Of a stretch of 64,000 bases of DNA, positions 34,692 through 44,418 are shown piece by piece. The position numbers were made by a program, and so were the translations under genes. The notes below the pieces were generated by a model, which made no database searches, was not told where the DNA came from, and saw only the letters and a program-made list of their open reading frames with translations. Source of the DNA: Sinisalibacter lacisalsi (GTDB taxonomy: Bacteria; Pseudomonadota; Alphaproteobacteria; Rhodobacterales; Rhodobacteraceae); NCBI RefSeq assembly GCF_014640115.1, contig NZ_BMGI01000002.1:1-64000 (forward strand). The letters are read 5' to 3'. Numbering within the stretch: the first letter of the stretch is position 1; each line of letters opens with the position of its first letter.

Positions 34692-34718
34692 TTGACCGGG
34701 TCTAGACCGGTTGATAAG
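34692..34718 (+). promoter_or_regulatory. Promoter-like site with a GGTCTAGACC palindrome
   Basis: TTGACC at 34692-34697 and GATAAG at 34713-34718 flank a perfect ten-base palindrome GGTCTAGACC (34699-34708) in the gap between the divergent LOG and LysM genes. The spacer of 15 bases is short, so the promoter reading is tentative; the palindrome could be an operator. Confidence 0.35.
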
Positions 34719-34767
34719 CTGCCACAAGCTTCCGCCACCAGAGCGGAGGGGTGAAGGGGACGAAAAC

Positions 34768-36438
34768 ATGGGCGGTTCTTTCTCGGGCTGGGGAGCTTGG
34801 ATCCTGGGCGGCCTCGCCGTGATCGCGGTTGCGATCGCGGGGTTTTTCCTGTTGCGGCCACCGGCGCCGCCGGAAGTGCCGCCGCAATCGGTCGTGCCGG
34901 CACCCGATCCCGAGCCGTCACCGGAGCCGGCGCCGCAGCCCGACGCCGCGCCCGAGCCGTCACCGGAGCCGGAGCCCGCGCCGGAGACCGAACCCGCGCC
35001 AGAACCCGCGCCGGAGACCGAACCCGACGCCGCGCCGGAACCGGCAACCGAAACCGAGCCGGCACCCGAGGCCCAGCCGGCACCCGAAACCGAGCCGGAG
35101 CCGGACGCGGCGCCCGAGCCGGCGTCGCAGCCCGAGGCCGAGGCACCGCCGCCGCTCGCCCCCGATTTCGACATCGTGCGGATCCGTCCCGATGGCGGTG
35201 CGCTGGTGGCCGGACGCGCCGAGCCCGGCGCGCGGATCTCGGTGCTGGTCGAGGGCGAGGAGATGGTCGAGACGCTGGCGGACCGGGGGGCGAATTTCGT
35301 CGCCATGTTCTCCCTGCCCCCCTCGGGGAACGACCGGGTGATGCGGCTCGAGGCAACGCTCGACGACGGCGAGCGGCTGGTTTCCACCCGCAGCGTGATC
35401 ATCGAGGGGGTGGCGATGCCGGAGGTGGTCGCCGAGGCAGCACCAGCGCCGCAGCCCGCGCCTGCGCCGACGCCCGAACGCGCCCCCGAGACGGCACCAG
35501 AGCCCGAGGCAGCACCAGCGCCAGTACCCGAGGCGGCGCCGCAGCCATCGGCCGGGCCTGATCCCGCGCCGGCGCCGGAAGGTCCGGTAGCCTCTTCGCC
35601 CGAACCCGAACCCGCGCCCACGCCGACCACCGAACCCGAACCCGCGCCCGCGCCGTCACCTGCGCCGGAACCCGCGCCCACGCCGGCCACCGAACCCGCG
35701 CCTGCGCCCCAGACCCCGGCCGCGCCGCAGGCCCCGGCCGCGCCGCAGGTGGCCGAGGTAGCGCCTGGAGGGGCGACCGGCGTCGAGACCGCTGCAGACG
35801 CGCAACCGGGCGAGGCGCCGCCCGCCCTGCCGCCCGGCCCGGTGGTGGCGACCGAGGCGCCGCCGGCGCCGCAACCCGCGCCCGAACCGGCCGCGCCGCG
35901 CGTGCTTCTGGCCGGTCCCGAGGGCATCACCGTGTTGCAGGACCCTGGGCCCGCGCCGCCGCTGTCGATCGACACGATCTCCTATGATGCCACCGGCGAG
36001 GTCGCGCTCGCCGGGCGCGGCGCTGGGGAGGAAACCGTGCGGATCTACCTCGACAACGCGCCGGTGCGCAGCGCCCGAGTCGGCCCTGACGGGCAATGGC
36101 GGGTGCCTCTGCCGGGGGTGGATACAGGAGTCTATACCCTGCGCGTCGACAGCATCGCCCCCGATGGCGCGGTGACCTCGCGGGTCGAGACCCCGTTCAA
36201 GCGCGAGGAGCCCGAGGTGCTGGAGGCGGCCGGGAAACAGGCGGCCGAGGCGGTGGCGTCGGGGCGCAAACTCGCGGCGGTCACGATCCAGCCCGGCCAT
36301 ACTCTCTGGGCCATCGCCGAGGACCGCTATGGCGAGGGGATCCAGTACGTGCGGATCTTCCGTGCCAACCGCGACCTGATCCGCGATCCGGACTGGATCT
36401 ACCCCGGCCAGGTGTTCACGCTCCCCGACGCGGACTGA
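34768..36438 (+). CDS. Membrane-anchored LysM protein with long Pro/Glu/Ala stalk
   Basis: The 556-residue protein has one N-terminal helix (about 9-31, [21 protein letters not shown]). A first proline, glutamate and alanine-rich stretch (about 32-130) follows, then a small beta domain (about 132-220, [22 protein letters not shown]), a second proline-rich stretch (about 225-390) and a repeat of the beta domain (400-480). A C-terminal LysM (505-556, [20 protein letters not shown] to YPGQVFTLP) should bind peptidoglycan. It probably spans from inner membrane to cell wall. The internal repeats are Ig-like in spacing. The frame opens 19 codons earlier; the ATG at 34768 has a GAAGGGGAC box. Confidence 0.85.
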   Translation: MGGSFSGWGAWILGGLAVIAVAIAGFFLLRPPAPPEVPPQSVVPAPDPEPSPEPAPQPDAAPEPSPEPEPAPETEPAPEPAPETEPDAAPEPATETEPAPEAQPAPETEPEPDAAPEPASQPEAEAPPPLAPDFDIVRIRPDGGALVAGRAEPGARISVLVEGEEMVETLADRGANFVAMFSLPPSGNDRVMRLEATLDDGERLVSTRSVIIEGVAMPEVVAEAAPAPQPAPAPTPERAPETAPEPEAAPAPVPEAAPQPSAGPDPAPAPEGPVASSPEPEPAPTPTTEPEPAPAPSPAPEPAPTPATEPAPAPQTPAAPQAPAAPQVAEVAPGGATGVETAADAQPGEAPPALPPGPVVATEAPPAPQPAPEPAAPRVLLAGPEGITVLQDPGPAPPLSIDTISYDATGEVALAGRGAGEETVRIYLDNAPVRSARVGPDGQWRVPLPGVDTGVYTLRVDSIAPDGAVTSRVETPFKREEPEVLEAAGKQAAEAVASGRKLAAVTIQPGHTLWAIAEDRYGEGIQYVRIFRANRDLIRDPDWIYPGQVFTLPDAD

Positions 36439-36598
36439 CAAAGGCCGCCCGCCCCATTCCCCGTAGACCCGATCGCGCGGCGACCGAGGCGCGCGGGCCC
36501 GGCGTGTTCGAGCCGCGATACATCGGCATGACCGGCCCGGCCTCTGGCCTTTTCGCCGCGACGGGCCTATCTGAGACGGATCAGGCAAGGGGACAGGC

Positions 36599-38446
36599 AT
36601 GCGACAGCGCGGTGGCGGACGAACGACGGTTTCCGAGGCGATGATGTCGGGCGAAGGCAAGGGGCAGGGAATGCGCACGATCCGGCGTGTCGTGCCCTAC
36701 CTCTGGCCCAGGGGCCAGCCCGCGATCAAGGCTCGTGTCGTCATCGCCATGGCCTTTCTCTTCGGCGCCAAGCTGATCGCCGTGGTCACCCCGCTGTTCT
36801 ACAAGGCCGCGGTCGACAAGCTCACCGGCGAGGGCGAGGTCGACGCCGCCTGGATGCTGGGGATGGGGGCGATCGGGCTCACCGTGGCCTACGGCGTGGC
36901 GCGGTTTCTTTCGGTGGGCTTCCAGCAGTTGCGCGACGCGGCCTTCGCCAAGGTGGCGCAGCGCGCGCTGAGGGCGCTGGCGCTGGAGACCTTCCAGCAC
37001 ATCCACGCGCTTTCGCTGCGCTACCACATCACACGCAAGACCGGCGGCCTCAGCCGGATCATGGAGCGCGGGGTCAAGGGCGTCGAGTTCCTGCTGCGCT
37101 TCCTGCTGTTCAACATCGGGCCGCTGTTTCTTGAGCTGGCCATGGTCGCGGCGATCTTCTTCGTGCTGTTCGACGTGTGGTATCTGGCCGTCGTCGTCGG
37201 CACCATCGCGATATACGTCTGGTTCACCTTCCTGGTGACCGAGTGGCGGGTGAGGATCCGCAAGGAGATGAACGACCAGGATACCGACGCCAACCAGAAG
37301 GCTGTGGATTCGCTGCTCAATTTCGAAACGGTGAAGTATTTCGGCGCCGAGAGCCGCGAGGCCGAACGCTACGACGTTTCGATGAAGGGCTACGAGAGCG
37401 CGGCGATCAAGACCTCGCAATCGCTCGCCCTGCTCAACGCGGGGCAAAGTTTCATCATCACCGCCGGCCTCATCGCGGTGATGCTGCTGGCGGCCTGGGG
37501 GGTGCAGCAGGGCGCGCTCACGGTGGGCGATTTCGTGATGGTCAACGCCTACATGGTGCAGATCACCATGCCGCTCAACTTCCTCGGCAGCGTCTACCGC
37601 GAGATCCGCCAGGCGCTGGTGGACATGGGCGAAATGTTCACCTTGCTCGAACAGCCCGCGGAGGTGACCGACAAGCCCGGCGCCCCCGATCTGAAGGTGC
37701 GCGGCGGGCACGTCGAATTCGACGCGGTGAGCTTCGGCTACGAGGCGGCGCGGCCGATCCTGCACGGGATCTCGGTGGATGTGCCGGCGGGGCAGACGGT
37801 GGCGCTGGTCGGCCCTTCCGGCTCGGGCAAGTCGACCATCGGGCGGCTCATGTTCCGGTTCTACGACGTGAGCGGTGGTGCGATCCGCATCGACGGGCAG
37901 GATCTGCGCGACGTCACCCAGGCGAGCGTGCACGATGCCATCGGCGTGGTGCCGCAGGATACCGTGCTGTTCAACGACACGATCCGTTACAATATCGCCT
38001 ACGGCCGCGCCGATGCCAGCTTCTCCGAGATCGAGGCGGCGGCGAAGGCGGCGAAGATCCACGATTTCATCGTCAGCCTCCCCGATGGCTACGACACCAC
38101 CGTGGGCGAGCGCGGGCTGAAGCTCTCGGGCGGCGAGAAGCAGCGCGTGGGCATTGCCCGCACGGTGCTGAAGAACCCGCCGATCCTGCTGCTCGACGAG
38201 GCCACCAGCGCGCTCGACACCGAAACCGAGCGCGACATCCAGGAAAGCCTCAAGGCGATGGGCGAGGGCCGCACCGTCATCACCATCGCGCACCGGCTCT
38301 CCACCATCGCCGACGCCGACCGGATCGTGGTTCTGGAAAACGGCGTGGTGACCGAGGAGGGCAACCACGAGGATCTGCTCGCCAGGGGCGGGAAATACGC
38401 CGCGATGTGGGCGCGGCAGGCGGCGGAGGAAGACGAGGCGGCCTGA
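36599..38446 (+). CDS. Atm1/HMT1-type ABC exporter (fused membrane and ATPase domains)
   Basis: The 615-residue half-transporter has six helices (about 40-320), then an ATPase with Walker A GPSGSGKST, Q loop VPQDT, signature LSGGEKQR, Walker B ILLLDEATSALD and switch His IAHRLST. The membrane half carries Atm1-specific glutathione-site stretches SLLNFETVKYFGAE and LNAGQSFIITAGL. Bacterial Atm1 homologues export glutathione-metal or persulfide adducts. It works as a homodimer in the inner membrane. The ATG at 36599 follows AGGGGACAGG; an ATG at 36672 (MRTIRRVVPYL) is an alternative start. Confidence 0.93.
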   Translation: MRQRGGGRTTVSEAMMSGEGKGQGMRTIRRVVPYLWPRGQPAIKARVVIAMAFLFGAKLIAVVTPLFYKAAVDKLTGEGEVDAAWMLGMGAIGLTVAYGVARFLSVGFQQLRDAAFAKVAQRALRALALETFQHIHALSLRYHITRKTGGLSRIMERGVKGVEFLLRFLLFNIGPLFLELAMVAAIFFVLFDVWYLAVVVGTIAIYVWFTFLVTEWRVRIRKEMNDQDTDANQKAVDSLLNFETVKYFGAESREAERYDVSMKGYESAAIKTSQSLALLNAGQSFIITAGLIAVMLLAAWGVQQGALTVGDFVMVNAYMVQITMPLNFLGSVYREIRQALVDMGEMFTLLEQPAEVTDKPGAPDLKVRGGHVEFDAVSFGYEAARPILHGISVDVPAGQTVALVGPSGSGKSTIGRLMFRFYDVSGGAIRIDGQDLRDVTQASVHDAIGVVPQDTVLFNDTIRYNIAYGRADASFSEIEAAAKAAKIHDFIVSLPDGYDTTVGERGLKLSGGEKQRVGIARTVLKNPPILLLDEATSALDTETERDIQESLKAMGEGRTVITIAHRLSTIADADRIVVLENGVVTEEGNHEDLLARGGKYAAMWARQAAEEDEAA

Positions 38447-38492
38447 GCCCGCGTCCGGCCTGGCCGCGCCTCGGGGCGACCACCCGCGCCGG

Positions 38493-41400
38493 CTACTCGG
38501 CGGCCCTGAGCGGTTTGCCGTCGGCGTCGAGCCCTTCGGCGAAGCGGTCCGCGTCCTGCTCCAGCGCAAGGCCACTTTCCCTCAGCACGGCGCGCACATC
38601 GCCAAGGTTGGGCGCGCCGTCGCCCTCGGCGGCTTCGGGCCGGGTATCGAAATCCCAGACCAGATCGTCGATCTGCGCCTTGCGCGCGCGGCGGCCCAAC
38701 GCGATGTCGCGCGCTGGGCGGCTGCCGCGCCCGAGCGCGAGCGCCGCGATGCCGCGCAGGGAGGCATAGGCGCCCGCCGAGGCCCAGACCCTGAGCGCCA
38801 GCATCGAGGGCGTGAACACCAGCGTGAGCACGGTGGCGATGCCGAGGCCGAAGACCACGGCGGTGGCGAGCTGCTTCCACCACAGCGCGGCGGGGGCGTC
38901 GATCGAGTAGCCGCCGCCGATGAAGTCGAGCGACAGGCCGAACATCATCGGCGCGAGGCCCGCCATGGTGGTGATCGTGGTGAGCAGCACCGGGCGGATC
39001 CGGTCTTCGGCGGTGCGCGCGATGGCCTCGGCGCGCGGCATGAACTTGGAATACTCCTGGTAGGTGTCGATCAGCACGATGTTGTTGTTCACCACGATCC
39101 CCGCGAGCGCGACAATGCCGGTGCCGGTCATCACGATCGAGAAGGGCTGGCCCATCACCATCATCCCGACCAGCACACCGGCGGTCGACAACACCACCGC
39201 GAGCAGCACAAGCACCGAATTGTAGACGCTGTTGAACTGCGCCAGCAGGATGATGAACATAAGGAATAGCGCCCCGGCGAAGGCCTGGCCGAGGAAGGCG
39301 GAGCTTTCGGCCTGCTCCTGCTGGTCGCCGGTCCATTCCCAGGCGATCCCGGCGGGCAGGGGGCTGGTTTCGAGCCAGTCGGTGATGGCCTCGATGCGCT
39401 CGGTCGGGGTCACCGGCGTGCTGGTATAGGTGCCCGGTTCGGCCGCGGCAATGATGGCGTCGGCCTCGGCGGCGGGCATCACCCGGCCGGGGCCATCCTC
39501 GCCTTCGCGCAGCACGACGAGATCGCTCGCCACGCCCGCCTTCACGTCGAAATACCGCATCTGGTCGACACGGTCGATCTGGGCGAGGGTGGGCACGGCG
39601 GTGCGGGTCACGAAGTTCGACAGCGGCACCAGCCCGTCATTGGTGCGCAGCTTGAGGCTGTCGAGGGTAGAGAGCACGCGGTCCTGCTCGGGCAGGCGGA
39701 CGCGGATCTCGATTTCCTCGTCGGAGCTGTCGACGCGCATGGTATCGAGCAAAAGGCCGTTGGTGACGAGCTGAACCATGCCGCCGACGGTGGCGACGTT
39801 GGTGCCGTAGCGCCCGGCGGCGGCGACATCGACATCGAGCTGCCAGTCGACCCCGGGCAGGGGGCGGGTATCCTCGATCGCGGTGAGCCCCTCGGTGGAG
39901 TCGAAGCGCGTGCGGGCGGCTTCGGTCGCCGCCATCAGGCTGTCCCAGTCGTTGCCCTTGAGCCGCAGGTGGACGGGCTTGGCCGAGGCCGGACCCATGG
40001 CGACGGGCAGGATCTCGAAGCGCACGCCGGGAACCGTTTCGAGGCGGCGCTCGATCTCGTCGAGCACGTAGGAGCCGGCCCAGGTCGGGTCGACGGTGCG
40101 TTTCTCGTAGGGGATCAGGTCGAAGAACCTGGCGCGCTCCACCGTCACCGGGCGATCTTCCCAGGTGGCGAGCTCGATCTGCACCTGGCCGATCTGGTCG
40201 CGCGGGCCGGAGGCGCCGGCGGTGTTCTGGTTCAGGCCGCCCTCGCCGGCGAAGGCGAAGGCATTCATCACGCCGGGCGTTTCCAGCACCACGCGTTCGA
40301 CCTCGGCCACCAGCGCGTCCTTTTCCTCGACCGAGAGGTTGCCGCGCGCCCGCACGTAAACGATCGCCTGTTCGGCCTCGATCTCGGCGAAGAACTCGAC
40401 GCCGTTGTTGTTCTTGCCGTAGAGCACGAAGGTTCCGGCGACGAGGGCGAGCACGGCGGCGATGGTGACCACCGGCATCACCGGGTTGCCGGAGATGAAC
40501 TTGATGAAGTGCCCGAACAGCGTGCGGCGGTAGCCCGACTTGATCCGCTTCGGCGCCCGGTGAATCTTCGCGGCGTCGATCAGAACCGTCGTGACCGTGG
40601 CCATCACCACGAAGCCGGCGATGCCGAGCAGCATCGCGGCGGTGGCGGGCAGGGGGTTGCCCTCGGCGAAGAGATAGTCGGGGTTGAACACCTGCATCGC
40701 GGCGAGGAAGAGCCCGTAGGCGGCCGGGATCACCAGCCCCGCGCGCACCACCCAGGGCAGCGGGCGCAGCACTTCGCTGGCATGGTCGAGCGCCCGGCTC
40801 CAGCGCCCGGCCACGCCGCCGACGATCGGCAGGTAGACCAGCGCCACGACGAGCGAGGCGCTGAGCACGAAGATCAGCGTTTTCGGCAGCATCTCCATGA
40901 ACTCGCCGGCCACGCCGGGCCAGAACAGCATCGGCAGGAAGGCGCAGAGCGTGGTGGCGGTGGAACTGACGATGGGCCAGAACATCCGCTTGCCCGCCTC
41001 GACGTAGGAATGCATCGGGCCGACGCCTTCCTTGATCCGCTTGTCGGCGTATTCGACCACCACGATGGCGCCGTCGACGAGGATGCCCACCGCGAGGATC
41101 AGGCCGAACATCACGATGTTGTTCACCGCGTAGCCGAGCACCGCGAAGAGCGCGAAGGTGAGCAGGAAGGAGGTGGGAATGGCAAAGCCCACAAGCAGCG
41201 CCGAGCGCATCCCGAGGCTGGCCAGCACCACCACCATCACCAGCGCGATGGCGGTGATCACCGAGCCCTCGAGCTGGCTCACCATGCTCTCGACCTGGTA
41301 GGAGGAATCGTTCGAGAACTGCACCGTCACCGCGTCCTGCAGGGCCTCGGGCCACTCCGCCCGGGCGCTCTCCACGGCGCTGCGCACGAGGCCGGCCGAT

Positions 41401-42278
41401 TCGATGATGTTGAAGCCCTTGCGCTTGACCACCTGCAGCGACACCGTGGTTTCGCCGTTGAACCGGGCGGTGCCGGCGCGGTCTTCGAAGGTGAGGCGGA
41501 TATCGGCCAGGTCGCCGAGCGTGACCACCCGGTCGCCGTTGACCTTCACCGGCAGCGCGTAGATGTCGGAGACTTCGGAGAAGCTCGACGGAATCTTGAC
41601 GGCGTTGGCGCCGCCGCTCGTCACCACTTCGCCGGCCGCGATCAGCTGGTTGTTCTGGGTGATGACGTCGATCAGCTCGCCGGCGGTGACGTTGTAGGCC
41701 TCCAGCCGCAGCGGGTCGATGGTGACCTCGACCATCTCGTCGCGGTAGCCGGTGAGCTTGGCCTCCAGCACCGCGTCGATGCCCTCGACCTCGCGCTGCA
41801 ACTCCTGGGCAAGCTGCACCAGGCTGCGCTCGGGCACGTCGCCGGTAAGGTTGACGACCACGAAGGGGAACTCGGAGAAGTTGATCTCGTTGACCGAATA
41901 CTTGTCGGCGCCTTCGGGAAACTTGGCCTCGACCGCGTTCATCGCGTCGCGCACGTCGGCGATGACCTTGGAGCGGTCCCAGCCGAACTCGAATTCCATC
42001 GCCACGCCGGCGTAGTTTTCCGCCGCGGTGCCGGTCATCTTCTTGAGAAAGTCGATGTCTGCCAGCTCGGTTTCCATCGGCTTGACCAGCAGGCGTTCGG
42101 AATCCTCGGCGGAAATGCCGGGGAAGGGCACCGAGACGAAGAGCGCGGGGATCTCGATATCCGGTTCGCCCTCCTTGGGCAGCCCGACGTAGGCGGCCGC
42201 CCCGGCGACCAGGGTCAGCACGATGAAGGCGATGATCATCCGCGCCCGGGAGGCGGCATAGTCGACGATGTGGCTCAT
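38493..42278 (-). CDS. RND efflux pump inner-membrane subunit with two extra helices and a C-terminal tail
   Basis: The 1261-residue protein follows the AcrB plan: TM1 at the N-terminus, a periplasmic porter domain, helices TM2-6 with GILVDGAIVVVEY in TM4, a second porter domain, then TM8-12 with GIVVNNNIVLIDTY. It is about 200 residues longer than AcrB. Two extra hydrophobic segments lie between TM6 and TM7 (near residues 520-590, PAAYGLFLAAMQVF and GIAGFVVMATVTTVLI), and about 95 hydrophilic residues follow the last helix. The Asp-Asp pair of TM4 is Asp-Gly here. It is coupled to the adaptor gene (four-base overlap). The substrate is unknown; no outer-membrane channel gene is nearby. Confidence 0.93.
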   Translation of the reverse strand: MSHIVDYAASRARMIIAFIVLTLVAGAAAYVGLPKEGEPDIEIPALFVSVPFPGISAEDSERLLVKPMETELADIDFLKKMTGTAAENYAGVAMEFEFGWDRSKVIADVRDAMNAVEAKFPEGADKYSVNEINFSEFPFVVVNLTGDVPERSLVQLAQELQREVEGIDAVLEAKLTGYRDEMVEVTIDPLRLEAYNVTAGELIDVITQNNQLIAAGEVVTSGGANAVKIPSSFSEVSDIYALPVKVNGDRVVTLGDLADIRLTFEDRAGTARFNGETTVSLQVVKRKGFNIIESAGLVRSAVESARAEWPEALQDAVTVQFSNDSSYQVESMVSQLEGSVITAIALVMVVVLASLGMRSALLVGFAIPTSFLLTFALFAVLGYAVNNIVMFGLILAVGILVDGAIVVVEYADKRIKEGVGPMHSYVEAGKRMFWPIVSSTATTLCAFLPMLFWPGVAGEFMEMLPKTLIFVLSASLVVALVYLPIVGGVAGRWSRALDHASEVLRPLPWVVRAGLVIPAAYGLFLAAMQVFNPDYLFAEGNPLPATAAMLLGIAGFVVMATVTTVLIDAAKIHRAPKRIKSGYRRTLFGHFIKFISGNPVMPVVTIAAVLALVAGTFVLYGKNNNGVEFFAEIEAEQAIVYVRARGNLSVEEKDALVAEVERVVLETPGVMNAFAFAGEGGLNQNTAGASGPRDQIGQVQIELATWEDRPVTVERARFFDLIPYEKRTVDPTWAGSYVLDEIERRLETVPGVRFEILPVAMGPASAKPVHLRLKGNDWDSLMAATEAARTRFDSTEGLTAIEDTRPLPGVDWQLDVDVAAAGRYGTNVATVGGMVQLVTNGLLLDTMRVDSSDEEIEIRVRLPEQDRVLSTLDSLKLRTNDGLVPLSNFVTRTAVPTLAQIDRVDQMRYFDVKAGVASDLVVLREGEDGPGRVMPAAEADAIIAAAEPGTYTSTPVTPTERIEAITDWLETSPLPAGIAWEWTGDQQEQAESSAFLGQAFAGALFLMFIILLAQFNSVYNSVLVLLAVVLSTAGVLVGMMVMGQPFSIVMTGTGIVALAGIVVNNNIVLIDTYQEYSKFMPRAEAIARTAEDRIRPVLLTTITTMAGLAPMMFGLSLDFIGGGYSIDAPAALWWKQLATAVVFGLGIATVLTLVFTPSMLALRVWASAGAYASLRGIAALALGRGSRPARDIALGRRARKAQIDDLVWDFDTRPEAAEGDGAPNLGDVRAVLRESGLALEQDADRFAEGLDADGKPLRAAE

Positions 42279-43537
42279 GATCCGCCCTCCTGCATCGTGA
42301 CCGCGATGGCCACGCCGTCGGTGACGTAGTTCTGGCCGACGACGATCACCCGCGCCACCTCGGGCAGGCCCGCAACCCAGACGCCCTCGGGGCTGTCGCG
42401 CAGAAGCTCCACCGGCGCGAAGCGGGCCACGTCGCCGTCGCCGTCCGCCACCGCGATCCGCACCCCGAGGCTGCCGGCGTCGTCGAGCGTGAGCGCGCTC
42501 TGCGGCAGGAGGTGCGCCATCCGCCCGGCGGCGCGCACGAGGATCTCGGCCGCCTGCCCGTCGCGGATCGAGAGATCGGGGTTGGCCACCTCGGCCTCGA
42601 CGCGGAAGGTGCGGGTGGTGGGATCGGCCGAGCGCGACACGAAGGTGACCTGCCCCATCACTTCCCGCCCCGACGAAAGCCGCGCCCCGGCCATCGCCCC
42701 GATCTCGACGCGCTCGATGTCGACCTCGGAGACGAAGCCGACAAGGTGGATCGGGTCAAGATCGAGCACCCGGGCGCAGAGCGCGCCGGGCTGGAGCAGG
42801 CTGCCGAGCTCGGCTGTGTCGGTTTCGAGCACGCCGTCGAAGGGCGCGGTGATTCGGGTGCGTTCGATCTCGCGTTCGGCATTGGCGACGGCGGAGCGCG
42901 CGGCCTCGATCGCTGCCTCGGCGCTGGCCGCGCCACCCCTGGCGGCGGCAAGGACGGCCTCGGCCGTGCGCAGGGCGGCGCGCGCGGCGATCACCCGGGT
43001 CTCGGCGGCGAAGCCGCCCGAGGCCAGCGATTCGGTGTTGTTCAGGTTGGTTTCGGCCTCGTCGAGCCGGGCCTGCGCCTCGGCCACCCGCGCGCTTGCC
43101 GTGGGTGCGTTGGCCTGGGCTTCCGCGAGCCGCGCGCGGGCTTCGGCCAGCGCCTCGGCGCGGGTGCCCATGTCGATCTCGCAAAGCACGTCGCCGGTGG
43201 AGACCAGCGCGCCTTTCTGGATTGGCGCCGCCACGCTGCGCCCGGAGGTCTCGGCAAGCAGATCGACCGCGCGCACCGCCTCGGTGCGGCCGCGGATCAC
43301 CACCGCGCTGTCGATCTCGCGCGCCGTGCTCTCGACGGCGATGACAGAAACGCCCCCGCCGGGCGCGGCCGCGGCGGTGGCCGTCTCGGCGGCCTCCTCG
43401 GCCAGTGTCGTCGTATCCGTCTGGTCGGTTTCGGCCGGGGCGAAGCCGGCGAATTCGCGCACCATGTCGCGTTCGAAAACGAGCATGAAAAGGACAATAG
43501 CCGCAAAGGTCGCGGTCAGGATCGGGATGATACGCAT
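42275..43537 (-). CDS. RND efflux pump periplasmic adaptor (HlyD/MFP family)
   Basis: The 420-residue protein has an N-terminal membrane anchor (residues 4-20), a Thr/Ala-rich linker, and a barrel-sandwich lipoyl half-motif starting near 95 (ETSGRSVAAPIQKGALVSTGDVLCEID). A long Ala/Glu-rich coiled hairpin (about 125-235), the second lipoyl half (RTRITAPFDGVLE), a beta barrel and a membrane-proximal domain follow. It links the pump downstream to an outer-membrane channel. The ATG at 43537 is chosen because the earlier part of the frame has no signal sequence. Two inverted repeats upstream may bind a regulator. Confidence 0.92.
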   Translation of the reverse strand: MRIIPILTATFAAIVLFMLVFERDMVREFAGFAPAETDQTDTTTLAEEAAETATAAAAPGGGVSVIAVESTAREIDSAVVIRGRTEAVRAVDLLAETSGRSVAAPIQKGALVSTGDVLCEIDMGTRAEALAEARARLAEAQANAPTASARVAEAQARLDEAETNLNNTESLASGGFAAETRVIAARAALRTAEAVLAAARGGAASAEAAIEAARSAVANAEREIERTRITAPFDGVLETDTAELGSLLQPGALCARVLDLDPIHLVGFVSEVDIERVEIGAMAGARLSSGREVMGQVTFVSRSADPTTRTFRVEAEVANPDLSIRDGQAAEILVRAAGRMAHLLPQSALTLDDAGSLGVRIAVADGDGDVARFAPVELLRDSPEGVWVAGLPEVARVIVVGQNYVTDGVAIAVTMQEGGS

Positions 43538-43588
43538 CGGTTCCCCATGTTCGGGCAATGCCCGCAGCAAACAACTGGCTCTGAGATA

Positions 43589-43656
43589 GGCGCTGGCAGC
43601 AGCGCCCTCAATACAAACTCTGTGTCTGATAGGCATATGTTGCGTGATCGGATCAC
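43589..43656. promoter_or_regulatory. Two palindromes upstream of the RND operon
   Basis: GGCGCTG-GCAG-CAGCGCC lies at 43589-43606 and GTGATC-G-GATCAC at 43644-43656, the second followed by five T. They lie in the 193-base gap between the adaptor gene and the YfgM-like gene. Efflux operons are often held by TetR- or MarR-type repressors on such sites, but no regulator gene is adjacent. The second could also act as a short terminator. Confidence 0.35.
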
Positions 43657-43730
43657 TTTTTGCGCAACTCTTGGCAAAGAACACGGCTTCAGGCTAAAGA
43701 GGGGGCAAATCGCAGCCGGAGGCATGGCCC

Positions 43731-44378
43731 GTGAGCAACCCCGAATCCTTCATCGACGAGGTGACCGAAGAGGTCCGCCGCGACAAGCTGTATGGTCAGC
43801 TGAAGAAATACGGCTGGATCGGCGTGGTCGCGGTGCTGTTGCTCGTCGGCGGCGCCACGGTCAACGAATGGATCAAGGCGCGCGACCGGGCGGAGGCGGA
43901 GGCGACGGGCGATGCGATTCTCGCCGCCGTCGAACTGGACGATGCCGCCGCGCGCCTCGCCACGCTCGACGGCATCGACGCCGAGGGTGACCGCGCAGCA
44001 CTGATCGCGCTGATCGCGGCGGCGGTGGCGGAAGACCCGCAGGAGGCCGACCGCAGGCTGCGCACGCTGGCCGAAGACGCCGGCCAGCCCGCGCTCTACC
44101 GCGATCTCGCCCAGCTCAAGCGCGCGCTCCTTCCCGGGGCGCTGGATGCCGAGGCGCGCGTCGAGGTGCTGACGCCGCTCACCGCGCCGGGCGGCGCGTT
44201 CCGGGTGCTGGCGGAGGAACAGATCGCGCTGGCCGAGATCGAGCTCGGCCGCACTGATGCGGCGCGGACACGGCTGGAAGCGCTTCTGAACGATACCGAG
44301 GCGAGCCAGCCCTTGCGTCGGCGCGTTTCGCAGTTGATTGTGGCATTGGGCGGCACGGCGCCCGGAGCCGCGCTCTGA
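43731..44378 (+). CDS. YfgM/ancillary SecYEG translocon-like protein, tetratricopeptide type
   Basis: The 215-residue protein has a cytoplasmic head (SNPESFIDEVTEEVRRDKLYGQLKKYG), one membrane helix at about 28-46 and a periplasmic helical repeat part rich in Ala and Leu. In E. coli YfgM sits beside the Sec channel with PpiD and is encoded just before bamB and der, the same order as here. Translation starts with GTG (43731) after GGAGG. It is co-directional with the BamB-like gene, 40 bases apart. Confidence 0.85.
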   Translation: MSNPESFIDEVTEEVRRDKLYGQLKKYGWIGVVAVLLLVGGATVNEWIKARDRAEAEATGDAILAAVELDDAAARLATLDGIDAEGDRAALIALIAAAVAEDPQEADRRLRTLAEDAGQPALYRDLAQLKRALLPGALDAEARVEVLTPLTAPGGAFRVLAEEQIALAEIELGRTDAARTRLEALLNDTEASQPLRRRVSQLIVALGGTAPGAAL

Positions 44379-44418
44379 GAGGGGCGCGGGAACGAGACAA
44401 AGCGTGGGGGGCAAGCGC

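Noticed and set aside
39969-42329. Forward open frame of almost 800 codons opposite the RND pump
   Set aside because: It is a His/Asp-rich mirror of the pump gene and its composition follows from the pump's codon bias.
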